From positions 6,572,001-6,636,000 of the forward strand of contig NZ_FNSV01000005.1 in NCBI RefSeq assembly GCF_900105905.1: 64,000 nt of DNA, read 5' to 3'. How positions within the stretch are numbered: position 1 is the stretch's first letter; every line of letters begins with the position of its first letter. Of the stretch, positions 7,851 to 16,849 are shown piece by piece. The translations under genes were made by a program, and so were the position numbers. The notes under the pieces were generated by a model. The model ran no database searches, had not been told where the DNA came from, and was given only the letters and a program-made list of their open reading frames with translations. The DNA is from Rhodococcus koreensis (GTDB lineage Bacteria; Actinomycetota; Actinomycetes; Mycobacteriales; Mycobacteriaceae).

Positions 7851-8993
7851 CTAGCCGACGGACACCGGGTTCTGCTCGTCCACGTCGTCTGCCGCTTCGC
7901 CGACCGCCGCGGCGGCCTTGCGGTTGCGGACGATGCTGGAGATGAACGCGGCGCCGATGAGGGCGACACCGACGAGGCCGGTGACGTTCTCGTTGACGTG
8001 GTAGCCGATGGACACCAGCAGGATCACGGCCAGTGCGCCGATGGCCCAGTGGGCGCCGTGCTCGAGGTACACGTAGTCCGAGAGCGTGCCCTTGCGGACC
8101 AGGAACACGGTGATGGAACGGACGAACATCGCGCCGACGAAGCCGAGGCCAAGGGCGATGATGATCGGGTCGGACGTGATTGCGAAGGCGCCGATGACAC
8201 CGTCGAAGGAGAACGACGCGTCGAGGACCTCGAGGTAGAGGAAGAGGAAGAACCCGGCCTTGCCGGTGGCCTTGGCCAGCGCGGTCGGGCCACCGGTGGA
8301 TCCTTCGATCGGTTCGCCGTCCTCGTCTTCCTCGGGGGTGTTGAACAGTTCACCCAGACCGTTGACGGCGATGTAGGTGACCATGCCCAGGACGCCGGCG
8401 ATCATCACCGTGGACACGGTGTCCTCGGGGGCGATGTAGGCGGCGGTGATCAGCAGCAGGACGCCGGCGAGGATGACGGCCAGCTGGTCGAGCTTGCCCG
8501 CGCGGGCGAGGGGCTTCTCCAGCCAGGACAGCCAGGTGATCTCGCGCTCTTCGAGGATGAAGCCGAGGAACAGCATCAGCAGGAACATACCGCCGAACGC
8601 GGCGATCTGCGGGTGCGCGTCGGTGAGCAGGGTTTCGTAGCTGGCGCTGCCGTCGGGGAAGTACGCGGCGCCGTCGGCGGGCGGGTTGAGGGCCAGGTCG
8701 AGGGCGGCGACGGGGCCGAGGCCGGAGGCCAGCCAGACGATGACGAGGGGGAAGACCAGGCGCATGCCGAACACCGCGATGACGATGCCGACGGTGAGGA
8801 AGATCTTCTGCCAGAACTCGCTCATGCGGCGCAGGACGGTGGCGTTGATGACGGCGTTGTCGAAGGACAGCGAGATCTCGAGGATCGAGAGGATCACCAC
8901 GAGGAGGACGGCCTGGGGGCCTCCGTAGATCGCCGCGATGATGAGGGAGATCACCGTCACGGCGAAGGAGAGACCGAATATTCGCAGAACCAC
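7851..8993 (-). CDS. DUF475 / TerC-family integral membrane protein
   Basis: About 380 residues with roughly nine membrane helices. Two TerC-type acidic signatures are present: E39...S-F-D45-N46 in the first repeat and DASFSFDG in the second, with an acidic cytoplasmic loop (EEDEDGEP) between. TerC proteins are thought to move or sense metal ions at the membrane and to anchor Ter complexes. The chosen GTG (8993) has GAGAAAGG upstream; an ATG at 9020 would add nine residues but lacks a ribosome site. It lies between terD and the AIM24 operon, separated from each by a hairpin. Confidence 0.9.
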   Translation of the reverse strand: MVLRIFGLSFAVTVISLIIAAIYGGPQAVLLVVILSILEISLSFDNAVINATVLRRMSEFWQKIFLTVGIVIAVFGMRLVFPLVIVWLASGLGPVAALDLALNPPADGAAYFPDGSASYETLLTDAHPQIAAFGGMFLLMLFLGFILEEREITWLSWLEKPLARAGKLDQLAVILAGVLLLITAAYIAPEDTVSTVMIAGVLGMVTYIAVNGLGELFNTPEEDEDGEPIEGSTGGPTALAKATGKAGFFLFLYLEVLDASFSFDGVIGAFAITSDPIIIALGLGFVGAMFVRSITVFLVRKGTLSDYVYLEHGAHWAIGALAVILLVSIGYHVNENVTGLVGVALIGAAFISSIVRNRKAAAAVGEAADDVDEQNPVSVG

Positions 8994-9048
8994 GAAGCGT
9001 GGCCTTTCTCTAGTGGGCATGCAGGGTGGTTACTGCAGGGGACGAACA

Positions 9049-9091
9049 CCGGGGGAGGGTTTCACGTCGGTGCCGTGAAACCCTCCCCCGG
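9049..9091. terminator. 17-bp perfect hairpin downstream of terD
   Basis: CCGGGGGAGGGTTTCAC (9049-9065) is exactly complementary to 9075-9091, with a 9-nt loop. It sits 19 bp beyond the terD stop on the terD strand and upstream of the DUF475 gene, so it probably ends or attenuates the terD transcript. Confidence 0.85.
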
Positions 9092-9110
9092 CTGAAGAAC
9101 GAAACGACTG

Positions 9111-9686
9111 TCAGACGTTGACGCCGTAGTCGCGGGCGATACCGGCCAGCCCGGACGCGTAGCCCTGGCCGATGGCACGGAACTTCCACTCCGCGCCGTG
9201 GCGGTACAGCTCGCCGAAAACCATAGCGGTTTCGGTCGACGCGTCCTCGGACAGGTCGTAGCGGGCGAGCTCGTTGCCGTTGGCCTGGTCGACGACGCGG
9301 ATGTACGCGTTGCGGACCTGGCCGAACGACTGCGAACGCGTTTCCGCGTCGTAGATCGAGACGGGGAACAGGATGCTCTCGATGTTCGCGGGGACCGCCG
9401 CCAGGTTGACGTTGATGACCTCGTCGTCGCCCTCGCCCTCACCGGTGGTGTTGTCGCCGACGTGCTCGATCGAGCCGTCGGGCGAGCGCAGGTTGTTGAA
9501 GAACACGAAGTGCTGGTCCGACACGACCTTCTTGTCGGCACCCGCACCGATGGCGCTGGCGTCGAGGTCGAAGTCGGTGCCGGTGGTCGAGCGGGCATCC
9601 CATCCGAGTCCGACAGCCACCGCCGTCAGGTTCGGCGCCTCCTTCGTGAGAGAAACATTGCCGCCCTTGGTCAAGCTGACGCCCAT
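9111..9686 (-). CDS. terD: Tellurium resistance protein TerD (canonical)
   Basis: 191 residues, the usual TerD length. It keeps the elements tied to calcium binding: GWDAR...DFDLDASA near the N-terminus and DNTTGEGEGDDE in the middle. The conserved end GAEWKFRAIGQGYASGLAGIARDYG is present too. TerD proteins are cytosolic Ca2+-binding beta-sandwich proteins that assemble with TerC at the membrane in stress responses (tellurite, oxidants, phage). The ribosome site GAAAGGACC lies just before the ATG. It is divergent from the Ter biosynthetic operon, so both may share control at 9687-9869. Confidence 0.96.
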   Translation of the reverse strand: MGVSLTKGGNVSLTKEAPNLTAVAVGLGWDARSTTGTDFDLDASAIGAGADKKVVSDQHFVFFNNLRSPDGSIEHVGDNTTGEGEGDDEVINVNLAAVPANIESILFPVSIYDAETRSQSFGQVRNAYIRVVDQANGNELARYDLSEDASTETAMVFGELYRHGAEWKFRAIGQGYASGLAGIARDYGVNV

Positions 9687-9720
9687 TCAGGGGTCCTTTC
9701 GAGAGGAGGTGGTTGGACCC

Positions 9721-9734
9721 TCGACAGCTGTCGA
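9721..9734. promoter_or_regulatory. Perfect 14-bp palindrome in divergent Ter promoter region
   Basis: TCGACAGCTGTCGA lies in the 183-bp space between terD and the plus-strand Ter operon. It is a candidate operator for shared control; no regulator gene is recognisable inside the locus. It does not match the actinobacterial LexA box. Confidence 0.4.
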
Positions 9735-9869
9735 AGTTCCGAGTTCGTCGTGCGACACCACGATAATGAATTTGTCCGACTTGTCCCATCCGTCGATCTG
9801 TCCACAGGTTTGTGCACAGGCAATTCCGGTCCACTCGGAGTTGTCGCCCCGACCAGTACGATTCAGGGC

Positions 9870-11066
9870 GTGACGAGCGGATGGGCGGGACGCTTCCGAG
9901 GAAGAGCCCGGGGCGACGACTCGGCTCGTCGCGCCCACGACACGATGGTCGCAGCGTTTCTCGATATGGACAACCGGCAGAGCATTGCCGCCGCGGCCGT
10001 GGACGCCTCCGCAGAGCTGACTCCGGAACGCGGAATCCGCCGGGCGTGGGAACCGGTCCGCGACGGGTGCTACCAGGCCGCGACGGCGTACCTCGCGGCG
10101 GAAGACCGGTTCGAGAACGTGGAGACGCCGGCGGCCGCCGCCGCGTACGAGCAGGTGACGCGGCAGTTGGTGGCGGCGACGCAGACCCTCGACGAGTTCT
10201 ATCGCACACATCGCGGCCATCTCGAGGAGTCGACCGCGATGCTGGCGGCCGTACCCCAGGTTGCCCAGCAGGCACTGCAAGTCGCCGCTGCGGCGCAGCG
10301 CCGGGTGCAGACCGAGGGCGCCGCCTACGCCGGCTACCCGTCGGTGCGCGACCGGGGAGCCGCACTCGATGCCGCGGTCGTGGCGCTGCAGGGTGCCCGC
10401 GGCGCCAACCCGGTCCGCGCCGCGGCGGCGCGGGTGCGGGAGGAGGCGGCGGCGCTCGAGAAGGCGCTGGCCGCGGCTCCGTCCAAGGAGCGGGATGCCG
10501 CGCACGCCGTGTCGTCGGTGTCGACGAGGATCGCCGCGGTGCAGACTCGGGCCGAACGGCTCGCGCCCGCCTACTCGGCCCTGCTCCGCGAATTCAACGC
10601 GGCCAGTTCGGCGGATCTCGTCCACAACGACCGCGAGAGCCGCACGCACATCGAGCAGGCGCAGACCGATCTGCAGCAGGCGCAGAAGGCTCTGACCGCG
10701 GGAAACCCCGAGGGAGCGCTGGATCTGACGGCCGCGGCGCGGACCCATCTCGTCGACGCGGAGGCGAACGTCGACGGCGTCACCGATCGTCTGCTGTTGC
10801 TCCGGGAGGTCCGGGAGAACCCGCGGGCGAAGGAGAACGAGATCAGATTTCGCCTCCGCGACGCCCAGATGTTGGCTGTCAATCGTGGGCTCGTGAGGGA
10901 ATGGGGGTCGGTCCTCGACGCTCAGCTCGAGCGAATTGACCGAATTGCAGGGACACTGACCGGGCGGCATCCCGACTACTGGGCGTACGTCACCCAGCTC
11001 GATGCCGTGTCGGCGTTCATTGCCGAGGTGGTTCAGAAGATGAGAGGACACACAGCGCAGCGATGA
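9870..11066 (+). CDS. Alpha-helical coiled-coil protein, first gene of Ter operon
   Basis: 398 residues from a GTG at 9870 (VTSGWAGRF); an internal ATG near 9945 is a possible alternative. The chain is almost entirely Ala/Glu/Arg-rich helix with heptad-like stretches (EAAALEKALAAAP, THIEQAQTDLQQAQKALTAG) and no membrane segment. I recognise no catalytic motif. Position and helical build recall the extended helical proteins (TelA-like) that accompany Ter modules, but I cannot show homology. It is followed 12 nt later by the CitE-like gene and is probably a structural or scaffolding member of the system. Confidence 0.75.
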   Translation: MTSGWAGRFRGRARGDDSARRAHDTMVAAFLDMDNRQSIAAAAVDASAELTPERGIRRAWEPVRDGCYQAATAYLAAEDRFENVETPAAAAAYEQVTRQLVAATQTLDEFYRTHRGHLEESTAMLAAVPQVAQQALQVAAAAQRRVQTEGAAYAGYPSVRDRGAALDAAVVALQGARGANPVRAAAARVREEAAALEKALAAAPSKERDAAHAVSSVSTRIAAVQTRAERLAPAYSALLREFNAASSADLVHNDRESRTHIEQAQTDLQQAQKALTAGNPEGALDLTAAARTHLVDAEANVDGVTDRLLLLREVRENPRAKENEIRFRLRDAQMLAVNRGLVREWGSVLDAQLERIDRIAGTLTGRHPDYWAYVTQLDAVSAFIAEVVQKMRGHTAQR

Positions 11067-11078
11067 CACGGGGGGACG

Positions 11079-12278
11079 ATGAGCATTAGCGAAGAGACCA
11101 TGCCGGCGGTGCGGCACGTTCGGCATTTCCACCACCTCGATACCGAGACGCACGGCCGGCTGTTCCTGCACGCTCCGCAGGCGCTCGGGCCGGACGAGGA
11201 TCGAACGGTGCTGGCCGTCGCGCTGGGCGCGACGCTGTACGTGCCTGCGACGAGGTCCGACCTCGCGGACACCATCCTGCGCCGGTCCGGTGACGGGGTC
11301 TGCTCGATGGTCCTGGACCTCGAGGACGCGGTGGCCGACGACCAGGTGGAAGCGGCGCTGCTCAATGCCGTCGACGCCCTCGATCGGCTCGCGGTCCACG
11401 GTGGTGCGCGGATGCAGTTGTTCGTCCGGGTGCGGGCCGCCGAGGACCTTCGGCGGATCGCCGACCTGCTGACCACAGGCGTCGAGGTGTTGTCCGGGTT
11501 CGTATTTCCCAAGTTCGGAAGTGCGACGGGCGGTGCGTTCCTCGACGAGCTGGCCGCGGCGTCGGAGCGGCTCGGCAAGCAGTTGTATGCGATGCCGGTG
11601 CTCGAATCGCCTGCTCTGGTGCACCGCGAGTCCCGAGACGACGAACTCGCGAAGATCGGCGCACTGCTCGTCGAACACCGCGAGCGGATTCTCGCCGTGC
11701 GCATCGGCGCCACCGACATGTGTGCCACGTTCGGCATCCGCCGCGACCGCGACCTGACGATCTACGACGTGCGGGTGGTCGCGGACGCGATCGCTGGCAT
11801 CGTGAATTTCCTGGGCCGCGCCGACGAGACCGGGCACGTCATCACCGGTCCGGTGTGGGAGTACTTCGCCGATCACGAGCGGATGTTCCGCCCGACCCTG
11901 CGCGCCACGCCGTTCGAGGAACACGACGAGGTGCGGTTCCGCCAGCAGCTGGTCAGCCGGGACCTGGACGGTCTGCTCCGGGAGATCGCCCTCGACCGCG
12001 CCAACGGCATCCAGGGCAAGACGGTCATCCACCCGACGCACGTCGCGGCCGTGCACGCGCTGTCCGCGGTGACGCACGAGGAGTACCACGACGCGCTCGA
12101 CATTCTCGGCGCCGAGGGCGTCGGCGGCGTCCAGGCGTCGGGGTACCGCAACAAGATGAACGAAATGCGCCCGCACCGCAGCTGGGCCGAGAAGACACTC
12201 GTCCGGGCGAAGGTGTTCGGCGTGACCAACGAAGGAATCACGTTCGTGGATCTACTGACCGCACTGGCCGTCCGATGA
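11079..12278 (+). CDS. HpcH/HpaI aldolase / citrate-lyase-beta-like (CitE) enzyme of Ter module
   Basis: 399-residue TIM-barrel protein of the HpcH/CitE superfamily. The metal-binding strand MVLDLEDAVADD (D80, E82, D83) and FVFPKFG barrel motif are typical. C-terminal IQGKTVIHPTHVAAV is also CitE-like. Members usually cleave or form C-C bonds on CoA or keto-acid substrates with Mg2+. In Ter-linked operons this family is predicted to act with the following PRTase, StiP and HAD genes to build a nucleoside-like metabolite. Its stop overlaps the PRTase start by 4 nt. Confidence 0.88.
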   Translation: MSISEETMPAVRHVRHFHHLDTETHGRLFLHAPQALGPDEDRTVLAVALGATLYVPATRSDLADTILRRSGDGVCSMVLDLEDAVADDQVEAALLNAVDALDRLAVHGGARMQLFVRVRAAEDLRRIADLLTTGVEVLSGFVFPKFGSATGGAFLDELAAASERLGKQLYAMPVLESPALVHRESRDDELAKIGALLVEHRERILAVRIGATDMCATFGIRRDRDLTIYDVRVVADAIAGIVNFLGRADETGHVITGPVWEYFADHERMFRPTLRATPFEEHDEVRFRQQLVSRDLDGLLREIALDRANGIQGKTVIHPTHVAAVHALSAVTHEEYHDALDILGAEGVGGVQASGYRNKMNEMRPHRSWAEKTLVRAKVFGVTNEGITFVDLLTALAVR

Positions 12279-13558
12279 GTTCACCCACCGCCGTCCGCGC
12301 GGTGCCCTGGGCCACGGAGCATCTGGGGTTGACGCTCGCCCACGTGGATTCGAGTTCGGGGCTGACAATCCCCGAACTCGTCGAGCCGGGTCTGCGGCGC
12401 AACCCTCGACGTGCCCACCTGCTCGTCTCGACGGTCCTCGGCAAGCACGTGCCCACCGACCCGACTGCGGTAATCGGCGCCGGCGACCGCCTCGGTGATC
12501 TGGTCGCCGATGTCCTCGGACCGGATGCGGACCCCGTCGTGCTCGGGTTCGCGGAGACCGCAACAGGTCTGGGCCATTGCGTCGCCGCGCGGCTGCGCGC
12601 CCGGTGCTACCTGCACTCCACGCGCCGGGACGTCCCCGAGATCGGGACGTCCGCCGGGTTCGAGGAGGGGCACTCGCACGCGACCAGCCATCAGCTGCAG
12701 CCGACGTCCGTCGAGTTGTTCGCGGGCGATCGTCCGCTCGTCCTCGTGGACGACGAGATCTCCACGGGCGCCACCGCGGTCGACGCGATCCGCGCGCTGC
12801 ACCGGCAGAACCCGCGCAGCCGGTACGTCGTGGCGTCGCTCGTCGACATGCGCGACCAGGGCCACCGGGACGCCGTCGACGACGCCGCCGCCGAACTCGG
12901 CGTGCAGATCGACAGCGTGAGTCTGGCGCTGGGGCGCACCGAGCTTCCCGACGGGCTGACCGACAGTGTTGGTGCGCTTCCGGATCCCGTGCTCAACCCC
13001 GTCGGCGCGCGGACCGGGACCGTGGAGCGGGCCGACATTCCCTGGCCCGCGGCAGTTCCGGAGGGCGGGCGTCACGGCTTCCTGCGGGAAGACACCGAGG
13101 GGTTCGATGCGGCCGTCGCGTCGGCAGCCGCCGCTCTCGGTGATCGGCTCGACCCGCAGCGTCCGGTGATCGTCGTCGGACACGAAGAGCTGATGTACCT
13201 TCCGCTGCGCCTCGCGGACACGCTCGCCGCATCCGGGTTCCGGGTTCGATTCCAGACGACGTCCCGGTCGCCCGCCTACGTGCTCGACCAGCCGGGATAC
13301 CCACTGCGCCGCGGATTCCGCTTCACCGCCCCCGAGGACGGGGAAGAACAGCCGCGGTTCGTCTACAACGCGCAGTGGCCGGACGAGGACGCCGTCGTGG
13401 TCGCGGTGATCGACGCCGCCGCCGACACCGACCGGCTCACCGCGCGCGGCGGACTCCTCGACGTCCTCACCGCGGCGGGAACGGATGTGCTGCTGGCCGT
13501 CGTGTCCGGCGCCGACCCGCGGTCGCTGCGGGCCGCACGCGCGGGAGCCTCGTCGTGA
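12275..13558 (+). CDS. Phosphoribosyltransferase with C-terminal TRSP domain (Ter module)
   Basis: 427 residues. An N-terminal PRTase domain carries the PRPP-binding loop LVLVDDEISTGATA (acidic pair D159-D160, E161). The C-terminal part contains HEELMYLPLRLA and TTSRSPAYVLDQPGYP, matching the TRSP domain that typically follows this PRTase class. Predicted to transfer ribose-5-phosphate from PRPP to a small acceptor. ATG start inside the preceding stop (ATGA) and GTGA overlap with the next gene, so tightly coupled. Domain calls are from motif recognition. Confidence 0.88.
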   Translation: MSSPTAVRAVPWATEHLGLTLAHVDSSSGLTIPELVEPGLRRNPRRAHLLVSTVLGKHVPTDPTAVIGAGDRLGDLVADVLGPDADPVVLGFAETATGLGHCVAARLRARCYLHSTRRDVPEIGTSAGFEEGHSHATSHQLQPTSVELFAGDRPLVLVDDEISTGATAVDAIRALHRQNPRSRYVVASLVDMRDQGHRDAVDDAAAELGVQIDSVSLALGRTELPDGLTDSVGALPDPVLNPVGARTGTVERADIPWPAAVPEGGRHGFLREDTEGFDAAVASAAAALGDRLDPQRPVIVVGHEELMYLPLRLADTLAASGFRVRFQTTSRSPAYVLDQPGYPLRRGFRFTAPEDGEEQPRFVYNAQWPDEDAVVVAVIDAAADTDRLTARGGLLDVLTAAGTDVLLAVVSGADPRSLRAARAGASS

Positions 13559-14664
13559 CGGCGCCGCTGACCGGTCCGGCATTCGGTTCGTACGCCGCCG
13601 ACGAGGTGGGCTGGCTGCTCACGGACCTGTCGCACGTCGATCTGGAAGCCGATGTCGCCGAGCGGGAGCGCCGCATCCAGTCGGGTGAAGCCCACTACGC
13701 GGAGACGCTGCCCATCGAATACCAGCCCGACGCGGAGTACCGCGAGCTGTTCGAGAAGGTGCTGCAGGACAGCTCCATCCGGCTGGCGCGGGCCGTGGGG
13801 ACGGTCACTGACCTCGTGCTGGCCGAGCGCGGCCACGACGTCACCCTTGTGTCCCTGGCACGTGCGGGAACCCCGGTGGGTGTGCTCATGCGCCGCTGGG
13901 CGCGGGACGTCCACGGGTTGACGCTGCCGCACTACGCCGTCTCCATTGTCCGGGACCGGGGGATCGACGCCGTCGCGCTCGACTACCTTGCGCGTCGTCA
14001 CGACTCGAAAAACGTGGTGTTCGTCGACGGCTGGACGGGCAAGGGCGCCATCGCCCGCGAGTTGTCGCAGGCACTCGCCGACTACCGCGATGCCGGTGGC
14101 GCCGAGTTCGACGACGACCTCGCCGTCCTCGCGGATCCCGGGCACTGCGTCCGCACGTTCGGCACCCGCGACGACTTCCTGATCGCGTCGGCGTGCCTGA
14201 ACTCCACCGTGTCGGGTCTGGTGTCGCGCACCGTCCTCAACGACACGCTGATCGGCCCCGGCGACTTCCACGGCGCCAAGTTCTACGCGCACCTCGCGGG
14301 CGAGGACGTGTCCAATCACCTCCTCGACTCCGTCAGCGCGTCCTTCGCGGACGTGCGCGAGCACGTACCCGGCGACGTCGAGGAACTGCTGCGGTCGGAC
14401 CGGACACCCACCTGGGACGGCTGGAAGTCCGTCGAGGCGGTCCGGGAGCAGTACGGAATCTCGACTGTGAACTTCGTGAAGCCCGGCGTCGGCGAAACCA
14501 CGCGGGTGCTGCTGCGCCGGGTGCCGTGGCGGGTGCTCGTCCGCGACCTCGACGCCCCCGAGCACGCACACATCCGGCTACTCGCCGCCGCGCGCTCTGT
14601 TCCCGTCGAAGAGGTTCCCGGCCTGGCGTATTCGTGCATGGGCCTGATCAAGGATGTGACATGA
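13555..14664 (+). CDS. StiP-family protein (Ter module; PRTase-like/cysteine protease StiP with PELOTA-type tail)
   Basis: 369 residues. The N-terminal two thirds (THVTLVSLARAGTPVGVLMRRW-like strand, VDGWTGKGAIARELSQAL loop) match the domain annotated as cysteine protease StiP in Ter operons and have a PRTase-like look. The C-terminal about 90 residues (GVGETTRVLLRRVPWRVLVRD, then a helical end) fit a PELOTA-type RNA-binding domain. GTG start overlaps the PRTase stop; its own stop overlaps the HAD gene start. Biochemical role unproven; protease versus transferase remains open. Confidence 0.8.
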   Translation: MTAPLTGPAFGSYAADEVGWLLTDLSHVDLEADVAERERRIQSGEAHYAETLPIEYQPDAEYRELFEKVLQDSSIRLARAVGTVTDLVLAERGHDVTLVSLARAGTPVGVLMRRWARDVHGLTLPHYAVSIVRDRGIDAVALDYLARRHDSKNVVFVDGWTGKGAIARELSQALADYRDAGGAEFDDDLAVLADPGHCVRTFGTRDDFLIASACLNSTVSGLVSRTVLNDTLIGPGDFHGAKFYAHLAGEDVSNHLLDSVSASFADVREHVPGDVEELLRSDRTPTWDGWKSVEAVREQYGISTVNFVKPGVGETTRVLLRRVPWRVLVRDLDAPEHAHIRLLAAARSVPVEEVPGLAYSCMGLIKDVT

Positions 14665-15539
14665 CCGCGCTGATCGCGACCGACCTCGACCGCACCATGA
14701 TCTACTCGCGCGCGGCGATGGAACTCGCCGTCACCGAGAGCGACGTGGCCGAGCGGCCCGGCGACGAGAACCTTCTGTGCGTCGAGGTGTACGACGGCAA
14801 ACCGCTGTCCTACGTCACGTCGGCCGCCGAGGCCATGCTGCGCACGCTCACCGCGTCCGCGGTGGTCGTGCCCACCACCACGCGCACCGTCGCGCAGTTC
14901 GAGCGCATCGACCTGCCGGGGGCGCCGTGGCGGTACGCGATCACCACCAACGGCGGGAACATCCTCGTCGACGGCGTCCCCGATGCGGGCTGGCGGTCGG
15001 GCGTCGACATCGCGATCGCCGACGGTGGAGCCTCTCTCGTGGAGGTCGGCGCCGAGCTGAGTCGTCGCATCGACGACAGCTGGGTGCGGTCGTCCCGGGT
15101 GGCCGACGAGTTGTTCTCCTACCTGGTCGTGGATCTCGACGCGATGCCGGCCGGCTTCGTGGAGGAGTGGAACGACTGGTGCGTCGACCGGGGCTGGGGA
15201 GCGTCCCGCCAGGGCCACAAGATCTACACGATGCCCGACGCGGTGTGCAAGAGCCGTGCGGTGGCGGAGGTCCGGTCGAGGCTCGTCGACGACGGAGTTC
15301 TCGAGCCGGAAGCGCCCGTGCTCGCGGCGGGGGACGGGGCGCTCGACGCCAACATGCTCAGTGCCGCCGACGCCGCCATCCGCCCCCGGCACGGCGAACT
15401 CGAAACGCTCGGCTGGCAGCATCCGACCCTGTCCGTGACCGGAAGCAGTGGGATCGCCGCCGGTGAGGAGATCCTGCGCTGGTTCGCGGACCGCGTCGGG
15501 CGGGGTGCGGGGACGACGGCCACCGGCGCTCTTTTGTAG
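14661..15539 (+). CDS. HAD-superfamily phosphatase (Cof-like) of Ter module
   Basis: 292 residues. HAD motif I DLDRT (D8, D10) is at the N-terminus and motif IV AGDGALD (D225, D229) near the C-terminus, with a C2-type cap between (TNGGNILVDG and following). Predicted to remove a phosphate from the product of the upstream PRTase. ATG start within the StiP stop (ATGA). A 62-bp gap with GAAGGAACC before the next GTG separates it from the TerD genes, so translation restarts there. Confidence 0.9.
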   Translation: MTALIATDLDRTMIYSRAAMELAVTESDVAERPGDENLLCVEVYDGKPLSYVTSAAEAMLRTLTASAVVVPTTTRTVAQFERIDLPGAPWRYAITTNGGNILVDGVPDAGWRSGVDIAIADGGASLVEVGAELSRRIDDSWVRSSRVADELFSYLVVDLDAMPAGFVEEWNDWCVDRGWGASRQGHKIYTMPDAVCKSRAVAEVRSRLVDDGVLEPEAPVLAAGDGALDANMLSAADAAIRPRHGELETLGWQHPTLSVTGSSGIAAGEEILRWFADRVGRGAGTTATGALL

Positions 15540-15601
15540 GTTGTAGGCAAACAGGCCAAACGGGACAAACCCGACGCTCCCACAGTGAAGGAACCACCGC
15601 A

Positions 15602-16843
15602 GTGTCCACTCCGCTAGCCAAGGGCCAGAACGGCCCACTGAGCGTCGACGACGTCATCGTCTCCCTGGAGCTGACGGCCGCCGCCGACCTGTCCGCGCTG
15701 CTCGTCACGGACTCGGGGAAGGTCCGCTCGGACGCCGACTTCGTCTTCTTCAACCAGCCGTCCGGTCCCGGTGTGCAACTCGTGCCCGGGGCCCCCGGAC
15801 AGGCGGCGTCGCTGAAGGTGTCCCTCGGCGCGGTGCCCGCCGACATCGCCCAGGTGCGCGCGGTCATCACCCTCGACGACGCCACCAGCAACTTCGGCCG
15901 CTCCGCGCCGCCGACGGCCCGGGTCGCCGACGGCGCCGGAAACGCGCTGTACGAGTACCGGATCGACGGACTGAACTCCGAGTCGATCGTCATCGCGCTC
16001 GAGCTGTACCGACGCCAGGGCGCCTGGAAGGTGCGGGCCGTCGGGCAGGGTTACGCCGGCGGGTTCGCCGCACTCGTCACCGATCACGGCGTGTCCGTCG
16101 ACGACGCACCCGCACCCGCGGCCGCCCCGGTCCAGCAGCCGCCGGCACCGCAGGCCGCCCCCGCTGCTGCCTACCCGCCGCCGGCCGCCGCACCGGTGGC
16201 ACCGCCTGCACCCCCGGCTCCTGCTGCCCCCGCCGCTCCGGCCGAGGTCAGTCTCACCAAGTCGCGGCCGGTCAGCCTGAGCAAGGGCCAGAAGGTCACG
16301 CTCCGCAAGGACGGTGGCGTCGCGCTGACGTACATCCAGATGGGACTCGGCTGGGATCCGATCGAGAAGCGCGGCATGTTCGGAAACCGTTCCGCCAACG
16401 TCGACCTCGACGCGTCGGCGGTCCTGTTCGCGGACAACAACATGGTCGACGTCGCCTACTACGGTCAGCTGACGTCGAAGGACGGGTCGATCCGGCACCA
16501 GGGCGACAACCTCACCGGCGAGGGCGCGGGCGACGACGAGGTGATCCTCGTGGATCTCACCCGCATTCCGCCGCACGTCTCGACCATCGTGTTCATCGTG
16601 ACGTCGTACCGGGGGCACACGTTCGAGCAGGTGAAGAACGCGTTCTGCCGCCTGGTGGACACCACGTCGAACGCCGAACTCGCCCGGTTCACGCTGCAGG
16701 GCGGGATGCCGTTCACGGGAATGGTGATGGCCAAGGTGTACCGGGTGGGCGGCGAATGGAAGCTGCAGGCCATCGGTGAGGGCATCCAGGCCAAGCACGC
16801 CGGTGAGGCCGCGCCTCAACTCGCCCGGTTCCTCGGCGTCTAG
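15602..16843 (+). CDS. Tandem TerD-domain protein with Pro/Ala linker
   Basis: 413 residues. A first TerD-like domain (about 1-165) keeps DADFVFFN and YRRQGAWKVRAVGQGYAGGF but lacks the DLDAS and DNxTGEGxGDDE calcium motifs. A Pro/Ala-rich linker of about 45 residues follows. A second, canonical TerD domain (about 215-413) has GWDP...VDLDASA and DNLTGEGAGDDE. GTG start. The layout suggests one Ca2+-binding and one non-binding module on a flexible tether. It begins a run of three TerD proteins ending the operon. Confidence 0.9.
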   Translation: MSTPLAKGQNGPLSVDDVIVSLELTAAADLSALLVTDSGKVRSDADFVFFNQPSGPGVQLVPGAPGQAASLKVSLGAVPADIAQVRAVITLDDATSNFGRSAPPTARVADGAGNALYEYRIDGLNSESIVIALELYRRQGAWKVRAVGQGYAGGFAALVTDHGVSVDDAPAPAAAPVQQPPAPQAAPAAAYPPPAAAPVAPPAPPAPAAPAAPAEVSLTKSRPVSLSKGQKVTLRKDGGVALTYIQMGLGWDPIEKRGMFGNRSANVDLDASAVLFADNNMVDVAYYGQLTSKDGSIRHQGDNLTGEGAGDDEVILVDLTRIPPHVSTIVFIVTSYRGHTFEQVKNAFCRLVDTTSNAELARFTLQGGMPFTGMVMAKVYRVGGEWKLQAIGEGIQAKHAGEAAPQLARFLGV

Positions 16844-16849
16844 GGGCGG

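Noticed and set aside
9721..9734. LexA/SOS box
   Set aside because: The palindrome lacks the GAAC...GTTC core of actinobacterial SOS boxes.
9198..9869. N-terminal extension of the helical Ter protein across terD
   Set aside because: It is antisense to canonical terD and has shadow-like composition; the GTG at 9870 is preferred.
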